Part shown: positions 27,441 through 37,262 of the stretch, piece after piece | Layout: each line of letters starts with the position of its first letter | How positions within the stretch are numbered: the stretch's first letter is position 1 | From: Cyclobacteriaceae bacterium | GTDB taxonomy: Bacteria; Bacteroidota; Bacteroidia; Cytophagales; Cyclobacteriaceae | Direction: 5' to 3' | Length of the DNA: 64,000 bases | NCBI GenBank assembly: GCA_020832305.1 | Contig: JAFIEV010000042.1 | Location: forward strand, 266,607-330,606 | Program-made: the position numbers and the translations under genes | Notes under the pieces: generated by a model | The model's input: only the letters and a program-made list of their open reading frames with translations | Database searches by the model: none | What the model was told of the DNA's origin: nothing

Positions 27441-28199
27441 TTAACCTTTAAAATAAAAAATGATCGGCATCGATGCGAATAAAGCAGGTACAATAACCGA
27501 GAAAGCCAGGCCAAGTTTTTCAATAAATGGTGTATATTTTTTGTGATTTATACCCAGGGTTTGAAAAGCACTTTGAAAACCATGGGCCAGGTGAAACGCA
27601 AGACCTGCCATGGCCAATATATATAGAATCACCAGCCACTCCTGTTTGAAAGCTTCGGCAACCATCTTATACAGGTCTTTATATACCATGTCTTGTTTCA
27701 AAAGATCTTTGGAAAAGCTCTCGACTGCAAAATTTTGGGCAATCGCTATATCCCCGCTCATTGTTTTCTCATATTTTACCATAGGCGTTTCTCCAAATTT
27801 CATGTGATACCAGAAGTTTGAAAGATGAATTACAATAAATATCAGCACTATTGTCCCTAAAACTCCCATATTTCTCGAAGTCCATGGACTATTGCTGGAA
27901 GATTTGGTTACCATATAGTTCTCACCACCTCTGGCCTTTCGGTTGAAAAGGGTAAGTGCCGCTGAGATGACCACATGTGCAATGATGGTGAGATATAGCA
28001 CATAGGAAGCCAATACTATCAAGGTGTTGGTAGTCATGAATTTCGCATAAGCATTAAATGCATAACCACCGTCATCTTTGAATAATTGAAGGTTTCCAAT
28101 GAGATGAACCACCAAAAAAATAATGAGAAAGATGCCTGTCAATGACACTAGCAACTTTCTGCCGATGGTACTAGAAAGTGTTTTTTTAACCCAACTCAT
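27441..28199 (-). CDS. sdhC: Succinate dehydrogenase cytochrome b subunit (diheme, single-anchor type)
   Basis: Membrane anchor of complex II, 252 residues with five predicted helices. Histidines placed for two b hemes are visible in VVHLIGN, IAHVVISA, VIHLSNFWYH and AFHLAHGFQSAF. A single large anchor subunit is the type B arrangement seen in Bacillus, Wolinella and Bacteroidota, so no sdhD is expected. It is the first gene of the operon, 40 bases downstream of a predicted promoter. Confidence 0.93.
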   Translation of the reverse strand: MSWVKKTLSSTIGRKLLVSLTGIFLIIFLVVHLIGNLQLFKDDGGYAFNAYAKFMTTNTLIVLASYVLYLTIIAHVVISAALTLFNRKARGGENYMVTKSSSNSPWTSRNMGVLGTIVLIFIVIHLSNFWYHMKFGETPMVKYEKTMSGDIAIAQNFAVESFSKDLLKQDMVYKDLYKMVAEAFKQEWLVILYILAMAGLAFHLAHGFQSAFQTLGINHKKYTPFIEKLGLAFSVIVPALFASMPIIFYFKG

Positions 28200-28238
28200 A
28201 AATTTTTATGTTTAATAAATCTATTTTTAAAATGTGTG

Positions 28239-28270
28239 CAAATTTAATTTCAGAAAGCTTTCCAACCAAA
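28239..28270 (-). promoter_or_regulatory. Predicted promoter of sdhCAB
   Basis: On the minus strand TTTG (28270-28267), a 20-base spacer, then TAAATTTG (28246-28239). Full match to the Bacteroidota consensus, 40 bases before the sdhC ATG. Confidence 0.55.
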
Positions 28271-28435
28271 GCTATTGTTTGTGGTTCTCTAATTTACAAA
28301 GGTTCTAAATTGTCCGTTAAAAAGACACAAGATCAAATAAATTAGACGTTTGGGTAACCGCTTGTAATTTTTTTTTGTTTGATTTATAATAATATTGCCT
28401 TTGAATTGATTGAATAGTAAAGAGGCTTATCTGCT

Positions 28436-31267
28436 ATGGATGTAAAAATAGTACTAAAATGGCTGTTAATCACAATTTTAGCAGTTTTAATCATACCCGA
28501 CCAGGTTAAGGCAACGCACATCAGGGCCGGGGAAATTACAGCAGAAGTTATATCCTGCCAGACATTTACCTACCGGATTACCATTTATGGCTATACCTTT
28601 ACAGGCTCTCCGGTACTTTTTGGTGGTGGGGAACTGACCATGGGAGATGGCTCAGAGCCCAAAACTTTCAGCACGGGTGATTATGATTTTTTTCAGGATT
28701 TAGGCGACCAGATCGCTGTAAATGTGTTTATTGTTGAACACACTTTTCCGGGTCCCGGCGTATACACCATTCGATTCAGGGAATTTAACCGGAATGGCGG
28801 TATTGTTAATATGGATAACTCTATAAATACGCCATTTTATGTTGAAACAATTCTCACCATAGACCCTTTCCTGGGCTGCAACAGCACGCCAATTCTATTA
28901 AATCCTCCAATCGACAGGGGTTGTGTTGGGGTTGCTTTCTTTCACAATCCCGGAGCATTTGACGCAGATGGCGACAGCCTTGCCTACAAGTTAACTGTAA
29001 GTAAACAGAACCGCGACGTACCTGTGGTAAACTATCGTTTTCCCAATGTTTATGACATAGCAGCATATGGAACCCTTAGAGAAAATGGAAGCGGGCCTGC
29101 CATCTACAGCATCGATCCTATAACCGGAGACCTTATTTGGGATGCCCCCGGGGGTGAGGGTGAATATAATCTTGCCTTTATCATTGAAGAGTGGCGAAAA
29201 GTTGAAGGTGAATGGTTTTTGCTGGGATACGTAACCCGGGACATGCAGGTAATTGTAGTGGATTGTGACAACCAAAGGCCAGAACTTACCATACCCCCTG
29301 ATACCTGCGTAACCGCAGGCTCATTACTGGAACAAATTATTACTGCCAGTGATCCCGATGGTCATGATGTTATCATTGAGCCTTTTGGAGGGGTTTTTGA
29401 AATCCCCATCAGTCCGGCTACCTTCAGACCTCGTCCGGCGGTGGTACAACCATCACCTGCCCGACTTGATTTTATATGGCAAACGGTCTGCCAGCATGTT
29501 AATGTGACACCTTACAGGGTGAATTTTAAAGCCACTGACGATCCACCGAGAGGATCCGGGCCAAGACTTGCCGATTATGCAACCTGGCAAATCAGGGTTG
29601 TAGGCCCCCCACCTGAAAATCTTATAGCTGAACAAGCCCCAAACACAAGTATACAATTAAACTGGGACAGATACAGTTGCCAAAATGCAACAAGAATGCA
29701 AATTTGGAGAAGAGTCGACAGCTTTCAATATGTGCCTGCAAATTGTGAATTGGGCATACCTGCCAACGGAGGATATGAACTCATTGACGTTGTTCCTATC
29801 GGGCAAAGTGCCTATCTAGATGACAACTTTGGTCAGGGACTCGACTTTGGTGCTAAATATTGTTATCGCCTCGTTGCGGTGTTTGAAAATCCGAATGGCG
29901 GTGAAAGTTACGTCTCACAGGAGGTCTGTGTCGATATTGAAGACGAAGAAGGACGTTTTGGAGGTTTAATGACCAATGTAAGTGTTACCGTTACCGGTGA
30001 AAGCAATGGACAGGTTTTTGTTCGCTGGACTTCCCCTTTTGAGATTGATGAAAGCGTTTTTCCACCTCCTTACACCTATGAGCTGTATCGCGCAAATGGA
30101 TTCAGTGGTGGAAATCCCCAATTAATTAGCGGTGGAAGAATTTCAGATACTACTTTCACAGATACAGGCCTGAACACCCGCAACGAAGTATTTAACTATC
30201 GTGTTATTGCCTACGATGGGAATCTGGAACCACTTCATACTACCTTATCTGCCTCTACTGTAAGACTGGAACTGTCACCTATTACCGGAGCAATGGGTCT
30301 TGACTGGCGCGCTGTGGTGCCCTGGTCTAATATTTCTCAGAGATTCCCCATACATTATATTTACAGGAATCAGGTACCAGGCTTTCCGGCTGCCCAGCTG
30401 GTGCTAATCGACAGTGTTAATGTCACCTCTGCCGGATTGACTTACGTTGACAACGGACAGGCAACCGGACAGGAAAGATTAAATGATGAAATCGAATATT
30501 GTTATTACGTAACTACCAGTGGAACTTATGGCAATCCATTGGTATTGGAGCCACTGCTTAACGACTCTCAACTTGCCTGTGCCCAGCCTAAAGACAGCAT
30601 TCCTCCTTGTGCTCCACGACAATTAACTTTGTTGCCAGATTGTGAGAGCGTTCTTCTTACTGAAAATTGTGACTTTAATGATTTTTATAATGAACTGTTC
30701 TGGGAGGCTGATTTCAGTGGTGATTGTGACCTTGATGTGCGTAGTTATAACATCTATTTTTCACCAACAGGAGATGAAGATGATTTTAACCTGATCGCCA
30801 ATGTTACTGATACATATTTCCTGCATGAAAATATTCCTTCATTTGCCGGATGTTACCGGGTGACTGCCATCGACAGATCGGGCAATGAAAGCTCTTTCTC
30901 TGATGTTTTATGTAATGATAATTGCCCATACTATGAGCTGCCCAACGTGATTACACCCAATAACGATGGACTTAATGACACTTTCAGGGCTTACGACGAA
31001 ATTGACCCTTTAAATAATGTAAATCGTTGCCCCAGATTTGTGCAATCTGTTGAGTTCAGGGTCTACAATCGCTGGGGTAAGGAAGTGTTTAATAATGAGG
31101 GTTCAAGGGAAAGAACTATTTTCATCAACTGGGATGGCAAGACTAATGATGGCAGATTATTATCTTCTGGCGTTTATTACTACATCGCCAAGGTAAAGTT
31201 TAAAGTACTTGACCCTTCAAAACAAAGCAGGGAGTTCAAGGGATGGATACAGGTACTTAGGGAATGA
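28436..31267 (+). CDS. Large secreted protein with fibronectin-like domains and a T9SS type B C-terminal domain
   Basis: A 943-residue exported protein. A signal peptide (about 1-30) precedes ATHIRAGEITAEVIS, an N-terminal domain common in large Cytophagales surface proteins. The middle holds immunoglobulin- or fibronectin III-like beta domains (about 390-500, 510-620 and 720-820). The end (about 835-943) is the gliding-motility-associated (CHU_C) sorting domain: LPNVITPNNDGLNDTF, FRVYNRWGKEVF, NWDGKTNDGRLLSSGVYYY. This domain directs secretion by the type IX system, type B route. Many paired cysteines suggest disulfides. Function beyond surface display or adhesion is unknown. Confidence 0.9.
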   Translation: MDVKIVLKWLLITILAVLIIPDQVKATHIRAGEITAEVISCQTFTYRITIYGYTFTGSPVLFGGGELTMGDGSEPKTFSTGDYDFFQDLGDQIAVNVFIVEHTFPGPGVYTIRFREFNRNGGIVNMDNSINTPFYVETILTIDPFLGCNSTPILLNPPIDRGCVGVAFFHNPGAFDADGDSLAYKLTVSKQNRDVPVVNYRFPNVYDIAAYGTLRENGSGPAIYSIDPITGDLIWDAPGGEGEYNLAFIIEEWRKVEGEWFLLGYVTRDMQVIVVDCDNQRPELTIPPDTCVTAGSLLEQIITASDPDGHDVIIEPFGGVFEIPISPATFRPRPAVVQPSPARLDFIWQTVCQHVNVTPYRVNFKATDDPPRGSGPRLADYATWQIRVVGPPPENLIAEQAPNTSIQLNWDRYSCQNATRMQIWRRVDSFQYVPANCELGIPANGGYELIDVVPIGQSAYLDDNFGQGLDFGAKYCYRLVAVFENPNGGESYVSQEVCVDIEDEEGRFGGLMTNVSVTVTGESNGQVFVRWTSPFEIDESVFPPPYTYELYRANGFSGGNPQLISGGRISDTTFTDTGLNTRNEVFNYRVIAYDGNLEPLHTTLSASTVRLELSPITGAMGLDWRAVVPWSNISQRFPIHYIYRNQVPGFPAAQLVLIDSVNVTSAGLTYVDNGQATGQERLNDEIEYCYYVTTSGTYGNPLVLEPLLNDSQLACAQPKDSIPPCAPRQLTLLPDCESVLLTENCDFNDFYNELFWEADFSGDCDLDVRSYNIYFSPTGDEDDFNLIANVTDTYFLHENIPSFAGCYRVTAIDRSGNESSFSDVLCNDNCPYYELPNVITPNNDGLNDTFRAYDEIDPLNNVNRCPRFVQSVEFRVYNRWGKEVFNNEGSRERTIFINWDGKTNDGRLLSSGVYYYIAKVKFKVLDPSKQSREFKGWIQVLRE

Positions 31268-31273
31268 GGTTGT

Positions 31274-31678
31274 ATGGTGGATAAAAAGGCCATTGTATTT
31301 TTCGATGGATATTGCCATCTATGCAATGGGGCGGTTCTGTTTATCATTCAAAGAGACTCAGGCAATTATTTCAGCTTTGCCCCTCTTCAGGGGATAACTG
31401 CGCAGACTGAATTACCTGCAAAATTTGAAAAAGAAGATCTGCCAGACAGCCTGATTCTACTTGAAAACGGGAATATTTATATTGAAAGTACCGCTGCTTT
31501 TAAAATTGCAGGTAAACTCAGGTTTCCATGGAATTTACTTTATATGTTTATCATTGTCCCTAAATTCTTAAGAGACCTGGCATATCGCTTTATTGCCACA
31601 AGGCGATATCAATGGTTTGGAAAAAGAGATAGTTGTTCCATCCCCGGGGCAGGATGGAAAGACAGATTTTTAGAATGA
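31274..31678 (+). CDS. DCC-family thiol-disulfide oxidoreductase-like protein (DUF393)
   Basis: A 134-residue protein with the DUF393 signature: IVFFDGYCHLCNGAVLFIIQRD near the N-terminus with CxxC at about 15-18, then FSFAPLQG and the C-terminal YRFIATRRYQWFGKRDSC. The family is thioredoxin-like by fold and proposed to act on thiols, though the biochemical role is unsettled. The ATG is 6 bases after the T9SS cargo gene stop, so the two may share a transcript, but a functional link is not clear. Confidence 0.85.
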   Translation: MVDKKAIVFFDGYCHLCNGAVLFIIQRDSGNYFSFAPLQGITAQTELPAKFEKEDLPDSLILLENGNIYIESTAAFKIAGKLRFPWNLLYMFIIVPKFLRDLAYRFIATRRYQWFGKRDSCSIPGAGWKDRFLE

Positions 31679-31853
31679 AGCCAAAATAATTAATTCTCTG
31701 TTGTTTCATTTTCACAAATAACTCCTGCATTGGATTCGCGCAAAAAAATTGTTAAAATCTACTAATTTCTTACACTTATCTATTGATGGCTAAAGAATTG
31801 TCTAAATTTGTTACTGTTCTCATTGGTTACAAAAAAAAGTAAAACACGGGGAT

Positions 31854-32756
31854 ATGTATTTAGAATGGCTGCTTATATCATTTCATTACGTTTCATACCT
31901 TGCTTTTCCTTTTCTGATTCTGTTAATCTTTTTCACTATCAGAAATTATAAAATTGTATGCCCCTTTGGCCTGTCTTCATTATTGAATATTGCTTTATTC
32001 TTTCTTACATCTGTTTTTATCTATAGTCGGTTTGTTGAAAGAAATACCATAAAAATTCAGCATACGAAGATCGAAGCTGGCTTTAGTGCAAAAATCATTG
32101 TTTTTTCAGATATGCACATCGGTGTTTTTAAAGACAAAAAGTTTCTTGAAAAAGTAGTAGAGCTCGTAAACAAACAAGATAATATTGATGCGGTATTAAT
32201 ACCAGGTGACTTCACCTATTTTGCCCCGGAAAATAGCCTTGATAATCTTTTTGACCCTTTAAGAAAAATCAGATTTCCAGTTTATGCTGTCCTGGGTAAC
32301 CATGATTATGGTTTGCCGGGGTGGGATGTTCATGAAAAACTAACTGCGATACTGGATTCGAAGGGGGTACAGGTTCTTCACAACCAATATACCCAATTAC
32401 AAAATAAGGGCATATACCTTCTGGGTTTGGGTGATAACTGGAAAGGTGAGGATGATACAAGCTTGATTGATATGTTTAAAGAAGATGATCATTTGTTGGT
32501 TTTTACTCATAACCCGGATACTTTTTTAAAATACCGCAACAATATAGCAGATGTAAGTATTGCAGGTCATACCCATGGCGGTCAGATAAGGGTTCCCCTG
32601 TTATACAGCCAGGTAATTCCCTGTGAGGGAGATTTTGATCAGGGTTTGTATAAAAAGGATGGAAAAAGCTTTTTTGTGAGTTCCGGTCTGGGAGAAATCG
32701 GATTGCCTTTAAGGCTGGGAATTTTTCCGGCAATCGATATACTTGAATTGTATTAA
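31854..32756 (+). CDS. Membrane-anchored metallophosphoesterase (YkuE-like)
   Basis: A 300-residue protein with two or three N-terminal transmembrane helices (about 1-65) followed by a calcineurin-like phosphoesterase domain. Metal-binding motifs in order are FSDMHIG (about 86), IPGDFTYF (about 117), LGNHDYG (about 145), THNPD (about 218) and AGHTHGGQIRVP (about 240). The family includes UDP-diacylglucosamine hydrolase-type and YkuE-type enzymes with envelope roles; substrate not assigned. It is monocistronic. Confidence 0.85.
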   Translation: MYLEWLLISFHYVSYLAFPFLILLIFFTIRNYKIVCPFGLSSLLNIALFFLTSVFIYSRFVERNTIKIQHTKIEAGFSAKIIVFSDMHIGVFKDKKFLEKVVELVNKQDNIDAVLIPGDFTYFAPENSLDNLFDPLRKIRFPVYAVLGNHDYGLPGWDVHEKLTAILDSKGVQVLHNQYTQLQNKGIYLLGLGDNWKGEDDTSLIDMFKEDDHLLVFTHNPDTFLKYRNNIADVSIAGHTHGGQIRVPLLYSQVIPCEGDFDQGLYKKDGKSFFVSSGLGEIGLPLRLGIFPAIDILELY

Positions 32757-32763
32757 AAAGAAA

Positions 32764-32787
32764 GGAGTTTGTCAGGTAACAAACTCC
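32764..32787. terminator. Bidirectional terminator hairpin
   Basis: A 9-bp stem GGAGTTTGT/ACAAACTCC with a 6-base loop between convergent genes. On the minus strand it is followed by TTTCTTTTTAATA, so it serves mainly the FAD oxidoreductase gene. Confidence 0.7.
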
Positions 32788-32805
32788 ATCGTCAAGATAT
32801 TTATT

Positions 32806-34158
32806 TTATTGTGCTGCAGCACTTTTTCCTTCATTAGTAGATGACTTCCCATCATTTGCGTCACTTATGGGAATAATTTTCTCCTTTAAATCGTCTTTTA
32901 ATTGCTTAACCAGGTTGCGAGCAGATTCATAGTCTTCATCTACGTCTATATGCCTGAATTCAGCATTTCTTCCTACCAGATGTAAATTTTCATACTTTTT
33001 GAGCATATTCTGTACTTTCTCCTTTTCTTTTTCAAAGTCTTTGAGGTATACAGGATAGCCAAATTTTTCCTCCAATAAGAGCACATCACCCAATTCTTCG
33101 GGTTTGAAAAGCTTATAATCATATACAGCCTTCAATACATCACTTACCGGATCTTCGGTATGAGTGGTTACTTCAGCACATAAAACCGTTTTATCTTTGG
33201 CTGCGCCTTCGTCACTGAAATTTTTAAATTCAGCAAGCCGGTTAATCACCACTTTTTCATCACCGAAATAAATCCAATGATAGGGTGCAACTCTATCTTT
33301 ATTGACCATCATAAATACCAACTTAACTGGTTGAAATCTGAATTTCAAATCATAACCTAGCATTTTGCCCAAAATGGTAGTTGGAATGGTCGATATTACC
33401 CTGTCGCACTCATACACTTTTTCTTCACCATTTTGGACATAGCGCACACCGGTTATTTTTCCTTCTTCCTTAACAAGTCCAATTACTCTGGCATTGAGAT
33501 GCGTTCTGTCCTGTACAGGGGCATGCAAAGCGTTTACGATCGCACCATAACCACCTCTTTTAGGGTAATAAAAACCCCTGAAAAATATTTTTGAATTTCG
33601 CTTAAAAACATCGCTTAAGCCCGACACCCTGATTTTCTGACGTCCCCATTCCATAGAGATTTCTTCAGGGGTTGCCCCAAGCAATTTTACGGTATATGGT
33701 CTGAAGAAAAAATCATATAGTCCTCTGCCAAAAGCGTTTAATGCGAGGTTTTCAAAACTGGTTTCCGGCCTTTTCTTTTTAAATATATATCCGAATACTA
33801 GCTTAGATGTAATGATGGGATTAAATTTAAGCACGAGCTCAAAAGGATTTACAGGGTCTTTTATAACCTTTCCTTTAATGAAGATTTTACTCTGCCGCTT
33901 TTGAGCTATCATAGGGGTAAGTTCAAGAAGTTCCTTTAAAACCTCCTGATCCTTAGAGAACAATCGGTGTGGAGCCAGATCGCAATCAATACCATGCCAT
34001 GGGAAACTTCGGGCTAACCCCCCAATGTGAGGAGCTGCCTCAAAAAGTTGAAAATCCATGCTTTCTTTGTGCATGAGATGGGCACAACTCAGGCCTGACA
34101 TGCCTGCACCAATGATAGCCACTTTTTCTTTACCAGTTCTAGCCAATTTTACATTCAT
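32806..34158 (-). CDS. FAD-dependent amine-oxidase/protoporphyrinogen-oxidase-like protein
   Basis: A 450-residue flavoprotein with an N-terminal dinucleotide-binding motif VAIIGAGMSGLSCAHLM (about 13-29), followed by the acidic end of strand 2 (QLFEAAPHIGGLARSF). The C-terminal FAD segment is LHLVGRNAEFRHIDVDED. The overall layout (FFFRPYTVKLLGATPEEIS, then an NAD(P)-binding-like 'RVISTIPTT') resembles the protoporphyrinogen oxidase/UDP-galactopyranose mutase-like group, often found in polysaccharide or lipid loci. Substrate unknown. The final 20 residues are low-complexity (S, N, E, A). It is a single gene. Confidence 0.75.
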   Translation of the reverse strand: MNVKLARTGKEKVAIIGAGMSGLSCAHLMHKESMDFQLFEAAPHIGGLARSFPWHGIDCDLAPHRLFSKDQEVLKELLELTPMIAQKRQSKIFIKGKVIKDPVNPFELVLKFNPIITSKLVFGYIFKKKRPETSFENLALNAFGRGLYDFFFRPYTVKLLGATPEEISMEWGRQKIRVSGLSDVFKRNSKIFFRGFYYPKRGGYGAIVNALHAPVQDRTHLNARVIGLVKEEGKITGVRYVQNGEEKVYECDRVISTIPTTILGKMLGYDLKFRFQPVKLVFMMVNKDRVAPYHWIYFGDEKVVINRLAEFKNFSDEGAAKDKTVLCAEVTTHTEDPVSDVLKAVYDYKLFKPEELGDVLLLEEKFGYPVYLKDFEKEKEKVQNMLKKYENLHLVGRNAEFRHIDVDEDYESARNLVKQLKDDLKEKIIPISDANDGKSSTNEGKSAAAQ

Positions 34159-34602
34159 AAAATAATCTTTAAAGAGTTTAGTTTTAATTTAATTCTCAAA
34201 TATATAAATTTTTTGATAATTAATTGTGCTATTAAGTTGTTTTTTTCTTATATAAAATTTTGTTTTAAAGAAATGCGCACATAAAAATCAATGCTCCACA
34301 AAGCCAAACCAATATTTTTCAGCTGATTACCTAATATTTACAAATCATATACACATGACTTTAGATTACAGCAATTATCTGGTAATTATGCATCACTACT
34401 ATAAGCCACTCATTTTATTGATTGAGTAATAATAAGTGTCATAATAAGCATTTCACCCCTATAGCCTAAAGCTTATCTTTGGTATGTACACATAAAAAAC
34501 TCCTCCATTAAATGCATTGGGTGAATAATTTTTATAGGGTGGTTTTTAGATATATTTTTGTCATCAAAAATTAAGCATTTTAAAATTAAAACTTTTTGTT
34601 GC
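34159..34602. other. AT-rich intergenic region with fabD promoter
   Basis: About 440 bp between divergent genes with no credible ORF. It is T/A-rich near 34200-34270. The only site I can name is a TATTTTTG element at 34553-34560 in front of fabD. Confidence 0.5.
34553..34560 (+). promoter_or_regulatory. Possible -7 element of fabD
   Basis: TATTTTTG fits TAnnTTTG and ends 42 bases before the fabD ATG at 34603. No good TTTG lies at the expected distance upstream, so this is a half match. It argues against the upstream TTG start at 34558, which would overlap it. Confidence 0.35.
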
Positions 34603-35478
34603 ATGAAAGCATATGTTTTTCCGGGACAGGGTGCCCAGTTTCCTGGTATGGGAAAAGAGTTGTATAATTCTTCTTCTCAAGCTAAGGAGTATTTTGAAAA
34701 AGCCAATGAAATTTTAGGATTTCGTATAACGGATACAATGTTCGATGGCACTGCCGATGAATTAAAAGAAACAAGGGTAACACAGCCAGCAATTTTTTTG
34801 CATTCTGTAATCAATGCCATTATTCGCGAAGATTTTGCACCCGATATGGTTGCCGGTCACTCTCTTGGTGAATTCAGCGCTTTGGTAGCAAATAAAGCAT
34901 TGTCATTTGAGGACGGCTTAAAACTGGTTTCTGCCCGGGCTCAGGCTATGCAAAAAGCTTGTGAAATGCAGCCTTCCACCATGGCTGCTATTCTGGGGCT
35001 TGATGACGAAACTGTACAAAAAATCTGTAGTGAAATTGAAGAAATCGTAGTCCCCGCCAATTATAATTGTCCGGGTCAGTTGGTTATTTCAGGTTCTATA
35101 AAAGGAATAGAAATTGCCTGTGAGCGGTTGAAAGAGGCCGGGGCCAAGAGGGCATTGCCACTACAAGTTGGTGGCGCGTTTCATTCTCCATTAATGGAAC
35201 CTGCAAGGGCAGAGCTTGAAGCGGCTATTATGGCAACGACTTTTAATACTCCTATTTGCCCGGTTTACCAAAATGCGACTGCTGAGCCAGCAACTGATAT
35301 AGAAATCATAAAAAACAATTTAAATGTACAATTAACGGCACCGGTTAAGTGGACACAATCGGTTCAAAACATGGTGGCAGATGGTGCTGTTGAGTTTTAT
35401 GAGTCAGGGCCCGGGAATGTATTGCAAGGTCTGGTAAAAAAAATACACAAAGATGCCATAACAGGGGCTTATTCCTGA
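34603..35478 (+). CDS. fabD: Malonyl-CoA:ACP transacylase
   Basis: Loads malonyl groups onto acyl carrier protein for fatty-acid synthesis. From the ATG at 34603 (MKAYVFPGQGAQFPGMGKEL) the protein has 291 residues. The open frame extends 15 codons upstream to a TTG, but the family starts directly at this strand. The nucleophile motif GHSLGEFSALVA places Ser at about 87; the catalytic His lies in GGAFHSPLM near 190; the C-terminal ESGPGNVLQGLVKKI is typical. No other fab genes are adjacent. Confidence 0.95.
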   Translation: MKAYVFPGQGAQFPGMGKELYNSSSQAKEYFEKANEILGFRITDTMFDGTADELKETRVTQPAIFLHSVINAIIREDFAPDMVAGHSLGEFSALVANKALSFEDGLKLVSARAQAMQKACEMQPSTMAAILGLDDETVQKICSEIEEIVVPANYNCPGQLVISGSIKGIEIACERLKEAGAKRALPLQVGGAFHSPLMEPARAELEAAIMATTFNTPICPVYQNATAEPATDIEIIKNNLNVQLTAPVKWTQSVQNMVADGAVEFYESGPGNVLQGLVKKIHKDAITGAYS

Positions 35479-35612
35479 ATCAGTTATCATTTATAACGGG
35501 TTAATCTTCAGTCAATTAAATGAATATGGAAAGATTAATCCTTTTTCAATTGTTCTGGTTATTGAATTCTCAGGGGATTTTGTAATATTTGAGAGAATTT
35601 AAGCTATTAACC

Positions 35613-37262
35613 ATGGTTACCGGAATTTTCATTCTTACTATTCTGTTATTTGTACTTGCCTACCGCTTTTATGGCAGATTTTTAGAAAGGCATTTTGAAG
35701 CCGATGACAGCAGGCCTACACCTAGTCATACCGACTATGATGGTGTAGATCGGGTTCCGGCCAAAACTGCCGTTTTGCTCGGGCACCACTTCTCCTCAAT
35801 TGCCGGAGCAGGGCCAATAGTGGGGCCGATTATTGCTGCAGCTGCTTTCGGTTGGGTTCCTGCCCTTTTATGGATAGTTATTGGTTCTATATTTGTAGGA
35901 GGTGTTCATGATTATTCCTCGCTTATGGCCTCTATTCGGCATAAAGCAAGATCTATTGCAGAAATAGCGCATAGTTTTATGACCCCATTGGCCTACAAGC
36001 TTTTCCTGGTATTTATATGGCTTACCATGATCTATATACTCATAGTGTTTGTAGATCTAACTTCATCTACTTTTATAGAGCATCCAGAGGTAGCTACCTC
36101 TTCATTATCATTTATTTTTCTTGCGATATTGTTTGGACTGGCCTTGTACCGGTTAAAAATTCCTTTGCTTTATTCATCACTGGTTTTTGTACCCTTGGTT
36201 TTTGCCAGCGTGTGGCTGGGTCATGTTGCTCCCATCGGTCAAAATATTTTACCTGCATTTTTCATGGACCATCCAGGCAGGTATTGGAATACACTTTTAA
36301 TCATTTATGCCTTTTTTGCCGCGATCTCTCCTGTTTGGGTTTTATTGCAGCCCAGGGATTTTCTATCTTCATTTTTACTTTATGGTTCAATATTGGGGGC
36401 TTTTATAGGAATATTGTTTGGGGGCTTTGATCTTCAGTATCCGGCATTTACCACATGGTCAGATATCGATAAGGGCACATTGTTTCCAATACTTTTTATC
36501 ACGATTGCCTGTGGAGCATGCTCTGGTTTTCATTCCATTGTGGCTTCAGGCACTACTTCAAAGCAATTGAATAAAGAAAGTGATGCCCGAAAGATTGGCT
36601 ATGGCGCCATGCTTATAGAAGGCCTGGTGGCTGTTATTTCTTTATTTACCCTGGCCATGTTGCTTAGGGGCGATGAGTTGATCTCAAAACCACCCTTGAT
36701 TGTTTTTGGTTCGGGTATGGGCAAATTTTTATCCATTCTTGGTATACCATTTGAAGTAGGTATGTCATTTGGGATTTTGGCGGTATCTACATTTTTATTG
36801 ACCACTTTAGATACTTCAACACGACTTGCCAGGTATATATTTGAAGAATTCTTTGAGTTAAAGGGTAAGGCCTCAAGGTATTTATCAACCGCTGTTACTT
36901 TAATTCCACCATTGCTGTTTACTTTTGTGACCCTTTATGATAGTCAGGGGAATCCTATTCCTGCATGGCGGGCAGTTTGGCCGGTTTTTGGTTCAACCAA
37001 TCAGCTGCTCGCAGGACTTGCCTTGCTGGTGGTATTTGTCTGGCAAAAGAAAACTGGCAAAAAGACTACATTTATTGCCTTACCTATGGTATTTATGCTT
37101 GCCATGACCCTTTGGGCATTGGCTCAACTTGTATACCAAAGTGGTTTTGACGCTATTGGCATAACTTCATTCCTGCTTTTAATCCTGGCCATTATTCTGG
37201 TAGTTGAAGCATTCAGGATTGTCGTACTTAAAGCTGATGATATTATTACTGAAAAAAGTTGA
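35613..37262 (+). CDS. Carbon starvation protein CstA-family transporter
   Basis: An integral membrane protein of about 549 residues from ATG 35613 (a TTG at 35589 in the same frame would add 8). It has the CstA core: LGHHFSSIAGAGPIVGPI near 50-70, GGVHDYSSL, then many hydrophobic helices and FGSTNQLLAGLALLV near the end. CstA-family proteins take up peptides or pyruvate. The protein is shorter than the 701-residue E. coli CstA and is of the compact form common in Bacteroidota. Its stop codon directly abuts the stop of the convergent membrane methyltransferase-like gene. Confidence 0.88.
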   Translation: MVTGIFILTILLFVLAYRFYGRFLERHFEADDSRPTPSHTDYDGVDRVPAKTAVLLGHHFSSIAGAGPIVGPIIAAAAFGWVPALLWIVIGSIFVGGVHDYSSLMASIRHKARSIAEIAHSFMTPLAYKLFLVFIWLTMIYILIVFVDLTSSTFIEHPEVATSSLSFIFLAILFGLALYRLKIPLLYSSLVFVPLVFASVWLGHVAPIGQNILPAFFMDHPGRYWNTLLIIYAFFAAISPVWVLLQPRDFLSSFLLYGSILGAFIGILFGGFDLQYPAFTTWSDIDKGTLFPILFITIACGACSGFHSIVASGTTSKQLNKESDARKIGYGAMLIEGLVAVISLFTLAMLLRGDELISKPPLIVFGSGMGKFLSILGIPFEVGMSFGILAVSTFLLTTLDTSTRLARYIFEEFFELKGKASRYLSTAVTLIPPLLFTFVTLYDSQGNPIPAWRAVWPVFGSTNQLLAGLALLVVFVWQKKTGKKTTFIALPMVFMLAMTLWALAQLVYQSGFDAIGITSFLLLILAIILVVEAFRIVVLKADDIITEKS